Made by a program: the position numbers and the translations under genes
Notes under the pieces: model-generated
Seen by the model: only the letters and a program-made list of their open reading frames with translations
What the model was told of the DNA's origin: nothing
The model's database searches: none
Shown: positions 39,643 through 49,755 of the stretch, piece by piece
How the letters are laid out: each line of letters opens with the position of its first letter
Numbering within the stretch: position 1 is the stretch's first letter
Assembly: GCA_030374765.1 (NCBI GenBank)
Contig: JARGXX010000037.1
Coordinates: 310,001 to 374,000 of the forward strand
Direction of reading: 5' to 3'
Length of the DNA: 64,000 nt
Source: Agarophyton chilense
Lineage: Eukaryota; Rhodophyta; Florideophyceae; Gracilariales; Gracilariaceae

Positions 39643-40983
39643 TCACCTCCTTTGCGCGTGCAGCTCCCTCAGCCGTGGTCGAAGGCGTCCAGCCAGATAG
39701 AACGAACCAAGCACGATTAGTGTCGTCTCTCTGGTGGACGCCTCGTGAATTGCTGCCTGTAGAGCCTCTTCGGCGACGTCCACAGCGGTGGTCTGCACGT
39801 TTAGTCTCTGCAGCGCGTGGCCTAGTTCGGTGGGTGATGCGGACCTGTTCCCCAGTCCTGAAGACGTTGCGAACACATGTGAAGCCTCGAAAGCTATTGC
39901 TTTGCAAATTTCGTCACGCCTCTTGTCTGCGGAAAGACCAAGCACAATCACTGGCTTTCGCTCACCGCGAGCTTCCAGTAGCACTTGCGCGACACTCTCT
40001 TTAGTGTGAGCGCCGTCCAGAAGAACCGGAACAGTCGAACCGCCATATTCAACCTGAAAGCGTTCCAGACGCGCGGGAAATTGCGCTAGCGCTGAAATGG
40101 CCAGCTCACGAGACAGCAAAGCCTCTCCGCTCAGATCTGGGTGGCCCTCTATGCGAGCAACCTGTTCGAGAGCTTTTCGTGCCAAACAAAGGTTCCGATC
40201 AAACAACGCTGAGTTTGGAGCTGGCGGACAAAAGTGGATTGTAGCTGGTGGTGATACACTCGAGGCTTCTGCTGTAAATATAGGTGCCAATTCATTGTCT
40301 TCTGCAAGACCACAGATGCAATGCGCAGATGGGGCTATGATCCCTGCCTTTTCATACGCTATGTTGCAAAGTTTGGGGCCGATGATATCCGCGTGTTCTA
40401 GATAAATGTTAGTGATAACGCTTACGGGAGCACAGTGTACATTTGTTGAATCCAGGCGCCCACCGATTCCCACTTCCACGACAGCCCATTTCACTTTGCT
40501 ATGGTACATACTAAGCACCCCGGTGACAGAAATCAGGTCAAACCATGTTGCCTCTCGTATCGCTGGCGATCTTTCTTTTGCTTCAAGGGCTTCTGCCAAG
40601 GATCTTTCGAGCAAATCGTCGCCAATTGGAACACCGTCGATTCTTATGCGTTCATTCACTTCTTCGACATGAGGGCTTGTGTACGTCCCGACCGGAGCAT
40701 TTATAAAAGGTGCCTCGCGCAGGCCTGCGGAAATCAGAGTCGCCACAGACCCTTTCCCTTTTGACCCGGAGACGTGGACGACGGACAGCGAGTTTTGCGG
40801 GTTTCCAACGCGATACAGAAGCTGTCTTGCCGATTGCGGTAACACCTTCATACGAGTTCCTCCGTCAGAGCCAGCGCGGCACCGTTTTTCCCAGTCAACC
40901 AGAGCGTCGAGACGATACAGCAAGTGCTGAAGAGCAGAAGAGCGCTTCTTGACAGCTTGAAAAGGCCGTACGAATAAGCTCAT
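39643..40983 (-). CDS. Folylpolyglutamate / dihydrofolate synthase (FolC/Mur ligase family)
   Basis: Adds glutamate to folates (or to dihydropteroate) using ATP, keeping folates in the cell. The first in-frame ATG (40983) gives 446 residues. Visible motifs: the P-loop HVSGSKGKGSVA around residues 70-81, the substrate-loop YTSPHVEEVNERIRIDG, VVEVGIGGRLDSTNV, ITNIYLEHADIIGP near 215-230, EKAGII, and LLDGAHTKES in the C-terminal domain. Length matches bacterial FolC and eukaryotic FPGS. Whether it acts on dihydropteroate, folate or both cannot be told by eye. No clear transit peptide. Divergent from the SDR gene. Confidence 0.9.
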   Translation of the reverse strand: MSLFVRPFQAVKKRSSALQHLLYRLDALVDWEKRCRAGSDGGTRMKVLPQSARQLLYRVGNPQNSLSVVHVSGSKGKGSVATLISAGLREAPFINAPVGTYTSPHVEEVNERIRIDGVPIGDDLLERSLAEALEAKERSPAIREATWFDLISVTGVLSMYHSKVKWAVVEVGIGGRLDSTNVHCAPVSVITNIYLEHADIIGPKLCNIAYEKAGIIAPSAHCICGLAEDNELAPIFTAEASSVSPPATIHFCPPAPNSALFDRNLCLARKALEQVARIEGHPDLSGEALLSRELAISALAQFPARLERFQVEYGGSTVPVLLDGAHTKESVAQVLLEARGERKPVIVLGLSADKRRDEICKAIAFEASHVFATSSGLGNRSASPTELGHALQRLNVQTTAVDVAEEALQAAIHEASTRETTLIVLGSFYLAGRLRPRLRELHAQRR

Positions 40984-41716
40984 GATTTCATCAAGTGTGC
41001 TTGCCGCCAACCTGTTTCTTTCTTGCCATTACAACGTTAAACTGTACGGATTCTGAATGTGGAAGATGATTACATGTCCTCTCTCCCACTTCGGCGAATG
41101 GAAAGATGGGACGAGATTGCGGATATGCCAGTTTTGGACGCAAATTTAGCAGCTCACGTTCATGACAAGAAAACAGCCACCGAGTTCGCCCGGGCGTTCC
41201 AGATGCAGATTGCAACACGGCCACAAAATGATACTCGCGATCGGTACCATGTGCTGATGTCGTGAAACGCAAACTGATATGTACGCTTGCTGCTTTACAT
41301 ATCCAGGGAATCGCGTGCAATCGCCGCCGTCGGCGTCAAAAAAAGTTGCAGATCATGAAACAGGGTGATCACAGCTGTACTGTACTTTTATCAGTACTGA
41401 TGATAAAAGTGCCAAATCGACATGACGTCGTCCCGTCTAGAGAGTGTCTCTAGCTAGTAAAGCAAGTTTGAATAGAAATACGAGAATGCTCTGGTAACAT
41501 GCGAGCAAGCCAGTCATAGGCATCCTGGTGTGTCCTGCTTGCCTACTTCCATAGCGTTCCTTTACTATCTAAAGCCAATTCTGTCTACAAGCACCGATTG
41601 CTCACACTGCTCTCCTCTTCCACCGCCGCTGATTTATCCACGGAAAACACATCGAAACCCCCCTTTGGATATTAGAGTATCAAGGTAACGGCCTATCGCT
41701 TGTGTTTTCCGCGAGA
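40984..41716. other. Divergent promoter, folate synthase/SDR
   Basis: 733 bp. Contains a 10-bp stem hairpin (ACTTTTATCA ... TGATAAAAGT, about 41384-41410) and one CTAGCTAG (41450-41457). No supported gene. Confidence 0.55.
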
Positions 41717-42886
41717 ATGGCGGATCTAATATCAACAATTGTGTCACACAATTCTGAAAATCATGCCACGGCATGGGGTTTTGTATCCGTTATCTCGGTG
41801 GCGTTCTTTGCTTTTTATCTGTTTTCGTTTTTGATGTACGCGGCGCCAATCGCATTCTTGTCAGTTCTCAAGCCTCAAGATCTGCGTAATAAGTACGGAA
41901 ACTGGGCCCTTGTGACAGGAGGTTCAAGCGGAATTGGATTGGCGATTGTCCGCCTTCTTGCTTCGCAGGTAAGTGATGCGTCAAAATGTTTGTGAAGCAA
42001 TAGGGCAGTCTCTGACAAATAGAACAAAGGGAGTGAATGTCTTCATCGTTGCTCTAGATGATGCGCTTTTGGCAGAGAAGCATGAACAACTTTGCAAAGA
42101 GTATCCAGACGTCGAATTCCGACCAATCGGTGTTGACTTGGGAGATTCGCACGGAGCCTATATGCAAGAAATCATCAAACAAACAGAAGGCATCGATATC
42201 TCCATCTTGATCAACAATGCTGGTTTCTTGGTTTTAGGTTTTTTCAACGAACAACCTATTGGGAAGTACATTGCGAATCTGAACTGTAATGCTACAGCAG
42301 CAATACGACTGACGCATCACTTTTATTCACTTATGGTGAGGAAGAATATCCACGGTTGCATCATGTTCACGTCTTCTGCGGCATGGTTCTTAGTAAGTTT
42401 CCACGAGCCAGTACACCAGCGCGACGCATATCGAATCAACGCTGACCATCGCGCATTTTGGAATACTTACCAACGTATTGTTATGTCCTGCAGCCCGCCC
42501 CGTTCGCGAGTACATATGGTGCAAGCAAGGCACTGTTATCTCACTTTGCGGGTTCGTTGGCCATAGAAGCGCAACGACACGGAATAGATGTGACTGTTTT
42601 TCACCCATCGTACACCCACAGTAGTCTGTACGAGAAAACACCGAAACTGGATGTCGTTAAGTTCTTGTCCAAATTTGGGTGGACAGGTGATGAGGTTGCA
42701 AAAAGAATGTTTGCATGTGTAGGGCGTGTCGTGGTTCATGATATTGGTTTCTACGCCATGGTCACAAACCAGATGGGTCGATTCCTGGACAGTGGAAGCC
42801 TTACTAAGTGCATCATACCTTTTAGAGACTCCATGGCACCGAAGCCAGCCACGGATGAACGTCCAGAGCAGAAAAAAGTCCAATGA
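41717..42886 (+). CDS. Membrane-anchored short-chain dehydrogenase/reductase, three exons
   Basis: Exons 41717-41968, 42009-42392 and 42494-42886; introns 41969-42008 (40 nt, GTAAGT...GGCAG) and 42393-42493 (101 nt, GTAAGT...TGCAG), both phase 0. Spliced product 342 residues. A hydrophobic helix (about 22-50) anchors it. The NAD(P) loop TGGSSGIGLAI, the NNAG motif, the catalytic Ser in FTSSAAW and Tyr-x-x-x-Lys in YGASK follow in SDR order, the last two only after removing intron 2. The layout fits 17-beta-hydroxysteroid dehydrogenase 12/3-ketoacyl-CoA reductase or 3-ketosphinganine reductase; the substrate is not settled. The tail is hydrophilic with no clear ER-retention signal. The acceptor of intron 1 is the only one in phase but makes an unusually small intron. 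Confidence 0.85.
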
Positions 42887-44150
42887 TTCAATGTATTTCT
42901 TTCTTTGGAAGGAACAAGGGGCCCTATTTTGCAAAGCATTTGTCATTGCAGTACCAAGTCAATGCTATTTCGTGAAGTGTTTGCATCCAGTGCCAGTACG
43001 AATGGCTTCATTTTCTTTTAAATCGTTTAATGCTCCCTTAAATTAACGTGAAAATCATAATTGTCACAAAGCCCCCACTGGATTTTTATATAATTATATT
43101 GCATGGTCTTTCTTTCTTTCAAAACACAAGGGATGCGGCTTTCTATCTTTCTGCATGTAAAAACGTGACCAAGGGGCAAAAGTCATCCATGCATCACTTT
43201 AAACGCAGAAAGGAAAGATATTCATAGCAGAAGCTCAAAAGGCGTCGACCCTGGTAACATGTTAGGCAAAGCTGCTACCGCTTGTAGAGCCACAAGAACT
43301 CCCATGGTTCGAGTCAAATGCGCAAAACGTTTTTATATTATACCGAAACTGGGGATATACTGCCGCTTATAAGAAATATATAGGCCCGTTCGAATCAATA
43401 TATACACCCAAACATTGCTCACCAACTAGCATGGAGAAATTTCTGCAGATCTGCAGACGAGAATCTCTTTCTGCCAAGATACCAGGTGTATGCTTCATCT
43501 CACTTTTTCGAATGATTGCAGCTCTGGTTTTGGATCTTCTTGTGTACTGGCGTCTCTCTTTCGAAGTTGTCGCTCAAGAGTAGTCTGTTGATGCATTGAC
43601 GTGTGCAGGGAACATGAAAAAAACAACGGAAAAGGATCGTATCAGATGCGAAGAAGAGATGACACAGTGCTTGACCAAAACTCGTAGCTGTTGCAATCGT
43701 GTTTTGGTTTTCTTTATGCTTTACTGGAACGCGAGGATTTTGGATGCGCCGCAAAAGAAGTGCATGAGGTTTTCTTTAAAGTTCCGGATACCTTTGTAGA
43801 ACTGATATCAAGGAGAACGAGGAGCCTTTGAAAAAGTTGAGACGATACTTCAATTGCAAAAGGACCTCTCTTGGTTTTGTAGCTGGTGAAGTTCTTCGGT
43901 TTCGTGCATAGGGACGTTTAGAGCGCAAGACACCCAATTGCCTTGAAAACGATTTTGCAACTTTTTTGCTGGCGGAGGGACCAAGAACCAGACTGAAAAC
44001 AAACGTTGCTCGCGGTGGAGTTAGGTCAATTTAGAGCAGTTTGATCTCATAATTAGCCGATCAGAAGGGTAGCAAGCAATCCAACCTGTTCGTGCAAGAA
44101 AGGTGTCGAAGCTGTTGCCATTTGAGAAAGATTCAAAAAGAGACTTTCCC
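42887..44150. other. Intergenic, about 1.3 kb
   Basis: Holds one small frame with a TATA box (43431-43583, listed separately). Otherwise AT-rich; nothing recognised. Confidence 0.55.
43431..43583 (+). CDS. Possible small protein (50 residues) behind a TATA box
   Basis: The ATG at 43431 is 27 nt after a TATATA element (43399-43404) and heads a 50-residue frame with a C-terminal hydrophobic stretch (MIAALVLDLLVYWRL). A second short frame, starting near 43614, lies just downstream. No family recognised; it could be a chance frame or the first exon of a spliced gene. Confidence 0.25.
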   Translation: MEKFLQICRRESLSAKIPGVCFISLFRMIAALVLDLLVYWRLSFEVVAQE

Positions 44151-44222
44151 ACCTCCCGCGGGGCTCGAACCCGCGACCAACAGATTAAGAGTCTGTCGCT
44201 CTACCGACTGAGCTAGGGAGGC
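44151..44222 (-). tRNA. tRNA-Lys (anticodon CUU)
   Basis: 72 nt, read from 44222 to 44151. All parts of the cloverleaf pair: 7-bp acceptor stem (a G-U at the first pair), D-arm with AGCTCAGTCGGTAGAGC, anticodon arm CAGACTCTTAATCTG with anticodon CTT, and T-arm GCGGGTTCGAGCCCCGC. No intron and no encoded CCA. A run of five T, the RNA polymerase III stop signal, follows about 16 nt after the 3' end. Confidence 0.95.
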
Positions 44223-44779
44223 TTTGATAGAATTGGGAGAGAGAGGGAATGAGTTTTTTATTATATACTATGTTTTTTGAAACTGAACATCCACTTTCCG
44301 TTGTTGGACGCCCTCCACTGTGCCTCCATCTCCGTATCATACACCTCCTGAAGTATCTTTTCTTACGAAATTTAAAAAGAACGCTTTCAGTGAGAACTTT
44401 CGAGAATTACAGATGCGTTGCAGGTCTTCATAGGGCCCACCACTTTCATCGAGTGCAATACATTTGTTCATCAAGCCCGCTCGGCTGCGTCGCCACTCTA
44501 TGAACATTGCCATTTCACCTGGCCCGTGGCGCCTCTGAGCAGAGCAAGCTTCTCTTCATGAAATACATATTACCAGGAAGTTATCTACTACCACTCTTGC
44601 ATCCGATGCATCTGACACAAGTCTTATTCCCAATACAATGTGTCTTTTCCGTTCGAAGACGACACATTATTTGCGATTGAGAATCCCGCTCTACTTACCA
44701 TCAGCTATCTTTTAAGATAAAGCTCAATTCTCCACCGCCTCGTGGATTCTGAAATACTGGCTTTCAACTTTCTTCAACG
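44223..44779. other. Intergenic, 557 bp
   Basis: Between the tRNA (minus) and the glycosyltransferase start. Unrecognised short frames only. Confidence 0.55.
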
Positions 44780-46354
44780 ATGACCTTTCTACCGCTCCTC
44801 TCAAATACCGCGTTGCAGGAAAAATGTCTTCCATTCTCAGTTCAAACGTCGCGCTGGATTCGACGTCAACTCAAGCGCTTTTCCCGGATGTCTTCCTCAA
44901 AGAAAACTCGATTAATTTTTGTCCTCTTGCTCTTGAGTGTTCTTGTTCTTTCAGTAATGTACACTACTACGCATTTCATCATCCGCGGCAATATCGCGTT
45001 TGACGATGTTTTCGATATGCATCTCGTCGAAGTAGAAGACGAGGAATATCTCGATCGACTACGCAATTCAACTCAGCTCGATTTTTCCGATCCCTTGAGC
45101 AATTTTAACAAAACAGAAGTGCTGCTTGGGCGCATTCAATGGGATTATGTATACGGCGAGCTCACCAGAAATCCTAACCCGCCAACTTTGACCAAATACA
45201 AGACAAGGTTGCTACGCGAACTTCTAAACAAAACCCACTACAAGCTGGGTACCAAACAAAAGCTTGCACGTGGTGTATCTTGTAATTATGCAAATGATGT
45301 TGGGGATAAGGAATCCCCTCATGCGTTTGAATGTACCCCAACGTCCCATCGTTGTCCGGACGGCAGGTTTTTCCCCGGAACCGCTTTCGTTCCCAAGGAG
45401 GGAACGTCAATCGGTTGGGCGGAAGTTGTCATTGTGGTTTTACTAACAGAGGGTCGCGAAGATTTTCTTCGAGCGGCTCTTGATACGTGGATTTCTAGGT
45501 TACAGATAGAAGCGACTCTATTTTTCGTGTTGGATAAAGGGCTCTCACTCCCGCAAGAACTTCAGCTGCGCCCGAATACGTTCACATATGAATGTCCAGG
45601 AACTCCTGGTTTGGAGACACTAGACTTCAAATCAATAATGGGCTGGCGGCGTGCACATGAACTATTCTCGTTCAAAGGAAAAAAGTATTTCCTCAAGATC
45701 GATGACGATACCTTTCTTCTGGGTCACAATTTGATTCGATATTTAAACAAGATCGAACATGTCTTTGGCGGTATGGAAGAAGCCATATATTTTGGACACC
45801 CGTTCTGCGGCCACGGTGATCTCAAGGCTCTCAACTACGAAACGTGGTGTTACGCAGGGGGCGGTGCATATGGACTTAGTTTTGAGGCCCTAACCATCTT
45901 TTTGAAACAAGTCAAAGACGGGTGTGCGTACTTCTACGAATATTTGGGTCAAGCTCCCAACATGCGCCCGGAAAGCGACAGGTATGGTGGACACTATGAG
46001 GATGTTATGGTTGGCCGCTGTATACGCCAAGCTAGAACAAAGCTGCATGATAGAGGCACGTCACTTCTTGCGTGTGGTAGCTTCTTCCCATATGCTCCTC
46101 TTCATTACTATGAGGCAACTGGAAAGAGCAAGGAGGCTATGTGCAAGAAGTTGGAAGGGGACCCTATAACCATTCACAATCTTGAGCCTTCTGCTATCTT
46201 GTTCTTGGATCACTTACTATACGAGTATCCACTAGGTGGGGAGATCAAGCCTTTCTCCCCACAAAATGAACATGTTCAAGAGCTCATCGACTATTGTTAT
46301 ATGACAGGGAAGAAAATGTCTTGTGATATGTCACGCGTATCTCGAAGTGATTAA
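44780..46354 (+). CDS. Golgi type II membrane glycosyltransferase, GT31/C1GALT-Fringe-like
   Basis: 524 residues. A short basic cytosolic tail (1-43), one signal-anchor helix (about 44-68), a stem with several N-glycosylation sequons (NST, NKT), then a lumenal catalytic domain from about 212. Visible catalytic elements: KIDDDTFLL with the metal-binding DDD at 308-310, CYAGGGAYGLS at about 357-367, and EDVMVGRC at about 407-414. These are the order and spacing of the core-1 galactosyltransferase/Fringe group of GT31. It should transfer a sugar from a nucleotide donor in the Golgi; donor and acceptor are unknown. Single exon; the ATG follows a pyrimidine-rich leader. Confidence 0.82.
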   Translation: MTFLPLLSNTALQEKCLPFSVQTSRWIRRQLKRFSRMSSSKKTRLIFVLLLLSVLVLSVMYTTTHFIIRGNIAFDDVFDMHLVEVEDEEYLDRLRNSTQLDFSDPLSNFNKTEVLLGRIQWDYVYGELTRNPNPPTLTKYKTRLLRELLNKTHYKLGTKQKLARGVSCNYANDVGDKESPHAFECTPTSHRCPDGRFFPGTAFVPKEGTSIGWAEVVIVVLLTEGREDFLRAALDTWISRLQIEATLFFVLDKGLSLPQELQLRPNTFTYECPGTPGLETLDFKSIMGWRRAHELFSFKGKKYFLKIDDDTFLLGHNLIRYLNKIEHVFGGMEEAIYFGHPFCGHGDLKALNYETWCYAGGGAYGLSFEALTIFLKQVKDGCAYFYEYLGQAPNMRPESDRYGGHYEDVMVGRCIRQARTKLHDRGTSLLACGSFFPYAPLHYYEATGKSKEAMCKKLEGDPITIHNLEPSAILFLDHLLYEYPLGGEIKPFSPQNEHVQELIDYCYMTGKKMSCDMSRVSRSD

Positions 46355-46584
46355 ATGGCCTTTATCTCGTAAAGCATTGTAAATGAGAACGTTAAGATTT
46401 TGCAACTATAACCACAGCTATTCGAAGTGTTCAAATTCTTCTTACGCTTTGAGTGGCGTCGTCAGGGATTCCAGCCCACGTTCGATGGAGATCTAAATGA
46501 AACAATTAGAAAAAAGGGTACTCACCATGTGACTGATGGACGCATTGAGCTATCTAACGTTTGGGTCGAAACAGTTCAAGACGG

Positions 46585-47913
46585 CTAGAAGCCATACTTA
46601 TCTTCGAAATACTCATCAGAGAACTTTTGAACATTTTCCGAATCCGTACCTTCTGAGTTTTCTTCTTCTTCTTCTTCTTGTACGCCTTCGTCGCTAGACG
46701 TCTGTGCTTCGATTTCAATTGGTTCTGTTTTTTCCTCTTCCGTTTTCCTTGTTTTTGGTCTTGGATTTTTCATCAAGTCAAGGATCTCTTGAGCTCGCTC
46801 TACATCCGCGAAGCGAGCTGTAGCAGAGTTGGCCTTCTGGAGGGCTTCTCTCAGTATGTCATCCGCTGCACCAATCAGAGTGAGAGCAATGCCATTTTCA
46901 ACAATGTCGGTGACTTCCACACACACCTCCTCGCCTATTTCGAAATCTTTCCAATTTCTCTTATGCCTCTCAGGTATTCGCGAGGCGTGAATCAATCCGT
47001 CTTTCTTAACTCCGATGTTTGCAAACAGCCCATATTCCGCAATGTTAGTTACAATCCCAATTCTCCGTTCTCCCATTTTTAGAGTCGAAACCTGAAGTCG
47101 TTTTCTTCGTTTTCGCAGCTGCCGAAGAAACACATTCCTTTCATTTTGCACATCTTCCCTAGTCACGATATTGGCGTCGAAAAGTAGTAATGCATTCTCT
47201 GCATTCACCTTTCGAACCCAAACAGTGACATCTTCTCCCACTTTGAGTGTTCTACATACGCTTGCCGAAGTCACTAAGTCAGCCTCGGTTGCCCAGTCTT
47301 CCTTGAAGAATTTCCTTGGAAGCAACCCAGTGCGACTTACAATACGACCATGGCGTGCAATCCTGAAAACGTTTGTGTCCACTACTGCTCCATAAGGACC
47401 AACGGCACACACTTTTCCATTGAATTTATCCCCAATTTGAACGTCATGTATCATTAACGGGTTGTCAGGCACAATTTTCTCCGAGGCGGGGTGGCTTCTT
47501 TTTTTTACCTCAATCCTTCCAGAGTCGGGCTGTACTCGTTGTACGTAGACTGGAATAATGGAGCCAACTCTTTCTCCTTCATTGGTACCCCGCCTTCCTC
47601 GTGGGAACCGTAGTCGACCCATTACATTCTTACCGTTTTTCGTGCAAACACCAATATCAACCCAGCTACTTTTAGCAGGACCAACAAATTTCACCACTCC
47701 AATAAGTTCATCTCCATTCGAAACTTCAGATATGAATCGATTTCCTTTTATAGATTTGTTCTCATCTGCTCGCAATCTTGTTTGTGTTTTGCCAGATATC
47801 TGTTCTGCTACCCTTTCACAGCATATATATGAAGCTCTAGTCGCTGGACGATTCCGGGTTTGAAGAAGCGGGGCTGAGCAACAAAAAGCTGCCGACATGG
47901 GAGACAACACCAT
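46585..47913 (-). CDS. Three-S1-domain RNA-binding protein, probably plastid
   Basis: 442 residues, ATG at 47913. Residues 1-50 (Ser/Ala/Cys/Arg-rich, nearly no acid) look like a transit peptide; a second ATG lies five codons in. Three S1 (OB-fold) domains are visible: about 64-135 (GVVKFVGPAKSSWVDIG), 158-250 (GKVCAVGPYGAVVDTN) and 285-355 (GIVTNIAEYGLFANIGVKKDGLIH). The third is the most canonical. The last 60 residues are acidic and end in SDEYFEDKYGF. The domain set resembles plastid ribosomal S1 or the S1 part of the plastid EF-Ts polyprotein, but no EF-Ts domain is present. A role in plastid translation is inference. Divergent from the tRNase Z gene. Confidence 0.78.
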   Translation of the reverse strand: MVLSPMSAAFCCSAPLLQTRNRPATRASYICCERVAEQISGKTQTRLRADENKSIKGNRFISEVSNGDELIGVVKFVGPAKSSWVDIGVCTKNGKNVMGRLRFPRGRRGTNEGERVGSIIPVYVQRVQPDSGRIEVKKRSHPASEKIVPDNPLMIHDVQIGDKFNGKVCAVGPYGAVVDTNVFRIARHGRIVSRTGLLPRKFFKEDWATEADLVTSASVCRTLKVGEDVTVWVRKVNAENALLLFDANIVTREDVQNERNVFLRQLRKRRKRLQVSTLKMGERRIGIVTNIAEYGLFANIGVKKDGLIHASRIPERHKRNWKDFEIGEEVCVEVTDIVENGIALTLIGAADDILREALQKANSATARFADVERAQEILDLMKNPRPKTRKTEEEKTEPIEIEAQTSSDEGVQEEEEEENSEGTDSENVQKFSDEYFEDKYGF

Positions 47914-48735
47914 GTCAACGGTATAAAACAGTAAATCACCTCTTACAAGTCAAGCCGCACAGAATTGTTGAACATATCTATAGTTCCCAACAGGGGATAC
48001 GGAGTAGCCACCGTAGTTTGAACACAAAACTGATCTAAGAGCAACTGCTCATAAATCGAAGATACATATACTCTATGCGGATGATGAAGCACGATGTGCA
48101 GGGGGAACGACGACTTGAGCTGAAATCGAAAAAAAGGAATTGTAATCGCAGTAATTCAAAACTTCCCCAGAAACTGACCGATATTTTCAAAATGGAATGC
48201 ACCTGGCCTCAGCCCATAGCTCAGCCAACTGGTTGGGCTATGTTGCAGACAGGCGTCCCATCACGGGATGAATGTTGATCGCTATGTATCGAAATTACGG
48301 AAGGTGGATACAATACAGGGTTAGCAACTGATCAGATGCCAACTCTCGTTCTTCGTATTTGATTCAAACACAAGTTAATCCTTTTGTCGTGGATACTTTC
48401 AAGCTATTCCTCGATAAGCAAGCAAAGGGAGAATCGACTTTCCGAAGCGCTTGATGAGGGCTCGTGCTTACCCGTCGTAGGCACTACAAACACAGGGTAT
48501 TTGCGTTAACGAATTTAGGTTTTGTTGTCCGATCAACTTTGGGTCTACAGGTTCTGCTTTCACCCACGAGCGCATTGCCTCTAAGAAGCTCAATTTCTTT
48601 TCGTAGCCAGGCAGTTAGTCAAACCGTGCAGCAAAAGGTTCTCGTTCAAACTAAACGGAACGAATCCAGAAGACGCATTTGCAAGATGAACACGAATTAA
48701 GTTTCCATTAGTCTACAAAACAAAACCCCAAACTG
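47914..48735. other. Divergent promoter region, S1 protein/tRNase Z
   Basis: 822 bp with short unrecognised frames; no TATA box stands out. Confidence 0.55.
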
Positions 48736-49755
48736 ATGAGACAGAAGCTAATGTGCTCGTTCACCACAAATTCGATACTGGCAACAAACAGAAGCGCTTC
48801 TCTTATCTCATTGACTCGGAATTCAAATAGATTTCGAAGCCCCCGTGGCTTTTCGCAGTCCCCCTCGGTTCTGATGCACGTTGATAGAAGTATTCCAGAG
48901 AGGATAAATATCGCAGGACTTGATATTTGTGGTATTTCAGTAGCAGCGGTCGAGACTTGCATATGGATACCATCTCTATCACTCGCTTTCGATTCTGGTC
49001 GCTGTCCAAGAGGGGTAGTAGGTATGCGCTACATGGCTATTACTCATGGGCATTGCGACCATATTCATGGCCTGCCTTTACATCTTGCCACCAGGACACT
49101 GCAACAGCTCCCAAAACCTCGCTATTTTCTACCAAAACTTATAGAGGAAGACGTTCGCGACTTTGTCGCAATAGTTGGAAAACTTGAACAGTGTTCGTTG
49201 GATTTGGAGTCAATACCACTGACGCCAGGTATTGACGAGGTAGAGTTTAAGAAGGGTTGGGTTATCCGATCCGTCCAAACAAAACACACCGTGCCGTCTC
49301 AGGGGTATGTAGTTCTACGCAAGCGGAAAAAACTTAAGAGGGAGTTCATGGGACTCAGCGGGAGCGAGCTTGTCGCTCTAAAGCGAAAGAATGTCGTAAT
49401 TGAGGACGTTATTCGAACACCGGAGATCGCATACACAGGCGATACGGGACTTGAAGCGATCAGAGAGTCGGAAGAATTCCGAAAAGCCCGTATATTGATA
49501 ACAGAGATGACTTTCATTGACGAAGCGTGCACGGCGAGAGAAGCTTCCCTTTTTGGACACATACACCTGGACGAAGTTATTGAGAAAAGCGAAGTGTTTC
49601 GCGACAATGAAACAGTCATTTTCACTCATTTCAGTGCTCGATACACAAGAAAAGAAATTCTCGAAGCTTTGGACACACTTCCAACTGAACTGAAAGAGAA
49701 GAGCATTGCATTTGGCATCGGTGGACGGAAGAGCCCTAAAAATGGCAGTACATGA
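48736..49755 (+). CDS. Short-form tRNase Z (tRNA 3'-end endonuclease)
   Basis: Zinc-dependent nuclease that cuts the 3' trailer from pre-tRNA before CCA is added. 339 residues, the length of the short plant/bacterial form. The metallo-beta-lactamase motif is THGHCDH (H104, H106, D108, H109). Further ligands follow: H184 in the KHTVPSQGY segment, D236 in YTGDTGLE, and H298 in FTHFSARYT. The HFSARY block is characteristic of tRNase Z of the plant short type. The first ~45 residues are Ser/Asn/Arg-rich with almost no acid, suggesting import into plastid or mitochondrion; an internal ATG at residue 47 is an alternative start. The tRNA-Lys gene 4.5 kb away encodes no CCA, so it would need such an enzyme. 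Confidence 0.88.
   Translation: MRQKLMCSFTTNSILATNRSASLISLTRNSNRFRSPRGFSQSPSVLMHVDRSIPERINIAGLDICGISVAAVETCIWIPSLSLAFDSGRCPRGVVGMRYMAITHGHCDHIHGLPLHLATRTLQQLPKPRYFLPKLIEEDVRDFVAIVGKLEQCSLDLESIPLTPGIDEVEFKKGWVIRSVQTKHTVPSQGYVVLRKRKKLKREFMGLSGSELVALKRKNVVIEDVIRTPEIAYTGDTGLEAIRESEEFRKARILITEMTFIDEACTAREASLFGHIHLDEVIEKSEVFRDNETVIFTHFSARYTRKEILEALDTLPTELKEKSIAFGIGGRKSPKNGST

Noticed and set aside
43225-43335. GGTTCGAGTC near a possible T-loop
   Set aside because: No acceptor or anticodon stem around it.
48200-48270. tRNA-like AGCTCAGCCAACTGGTTGG segment
   Set aside because: Resembles a D-arm only; no anticodon or T-arm can be paired.
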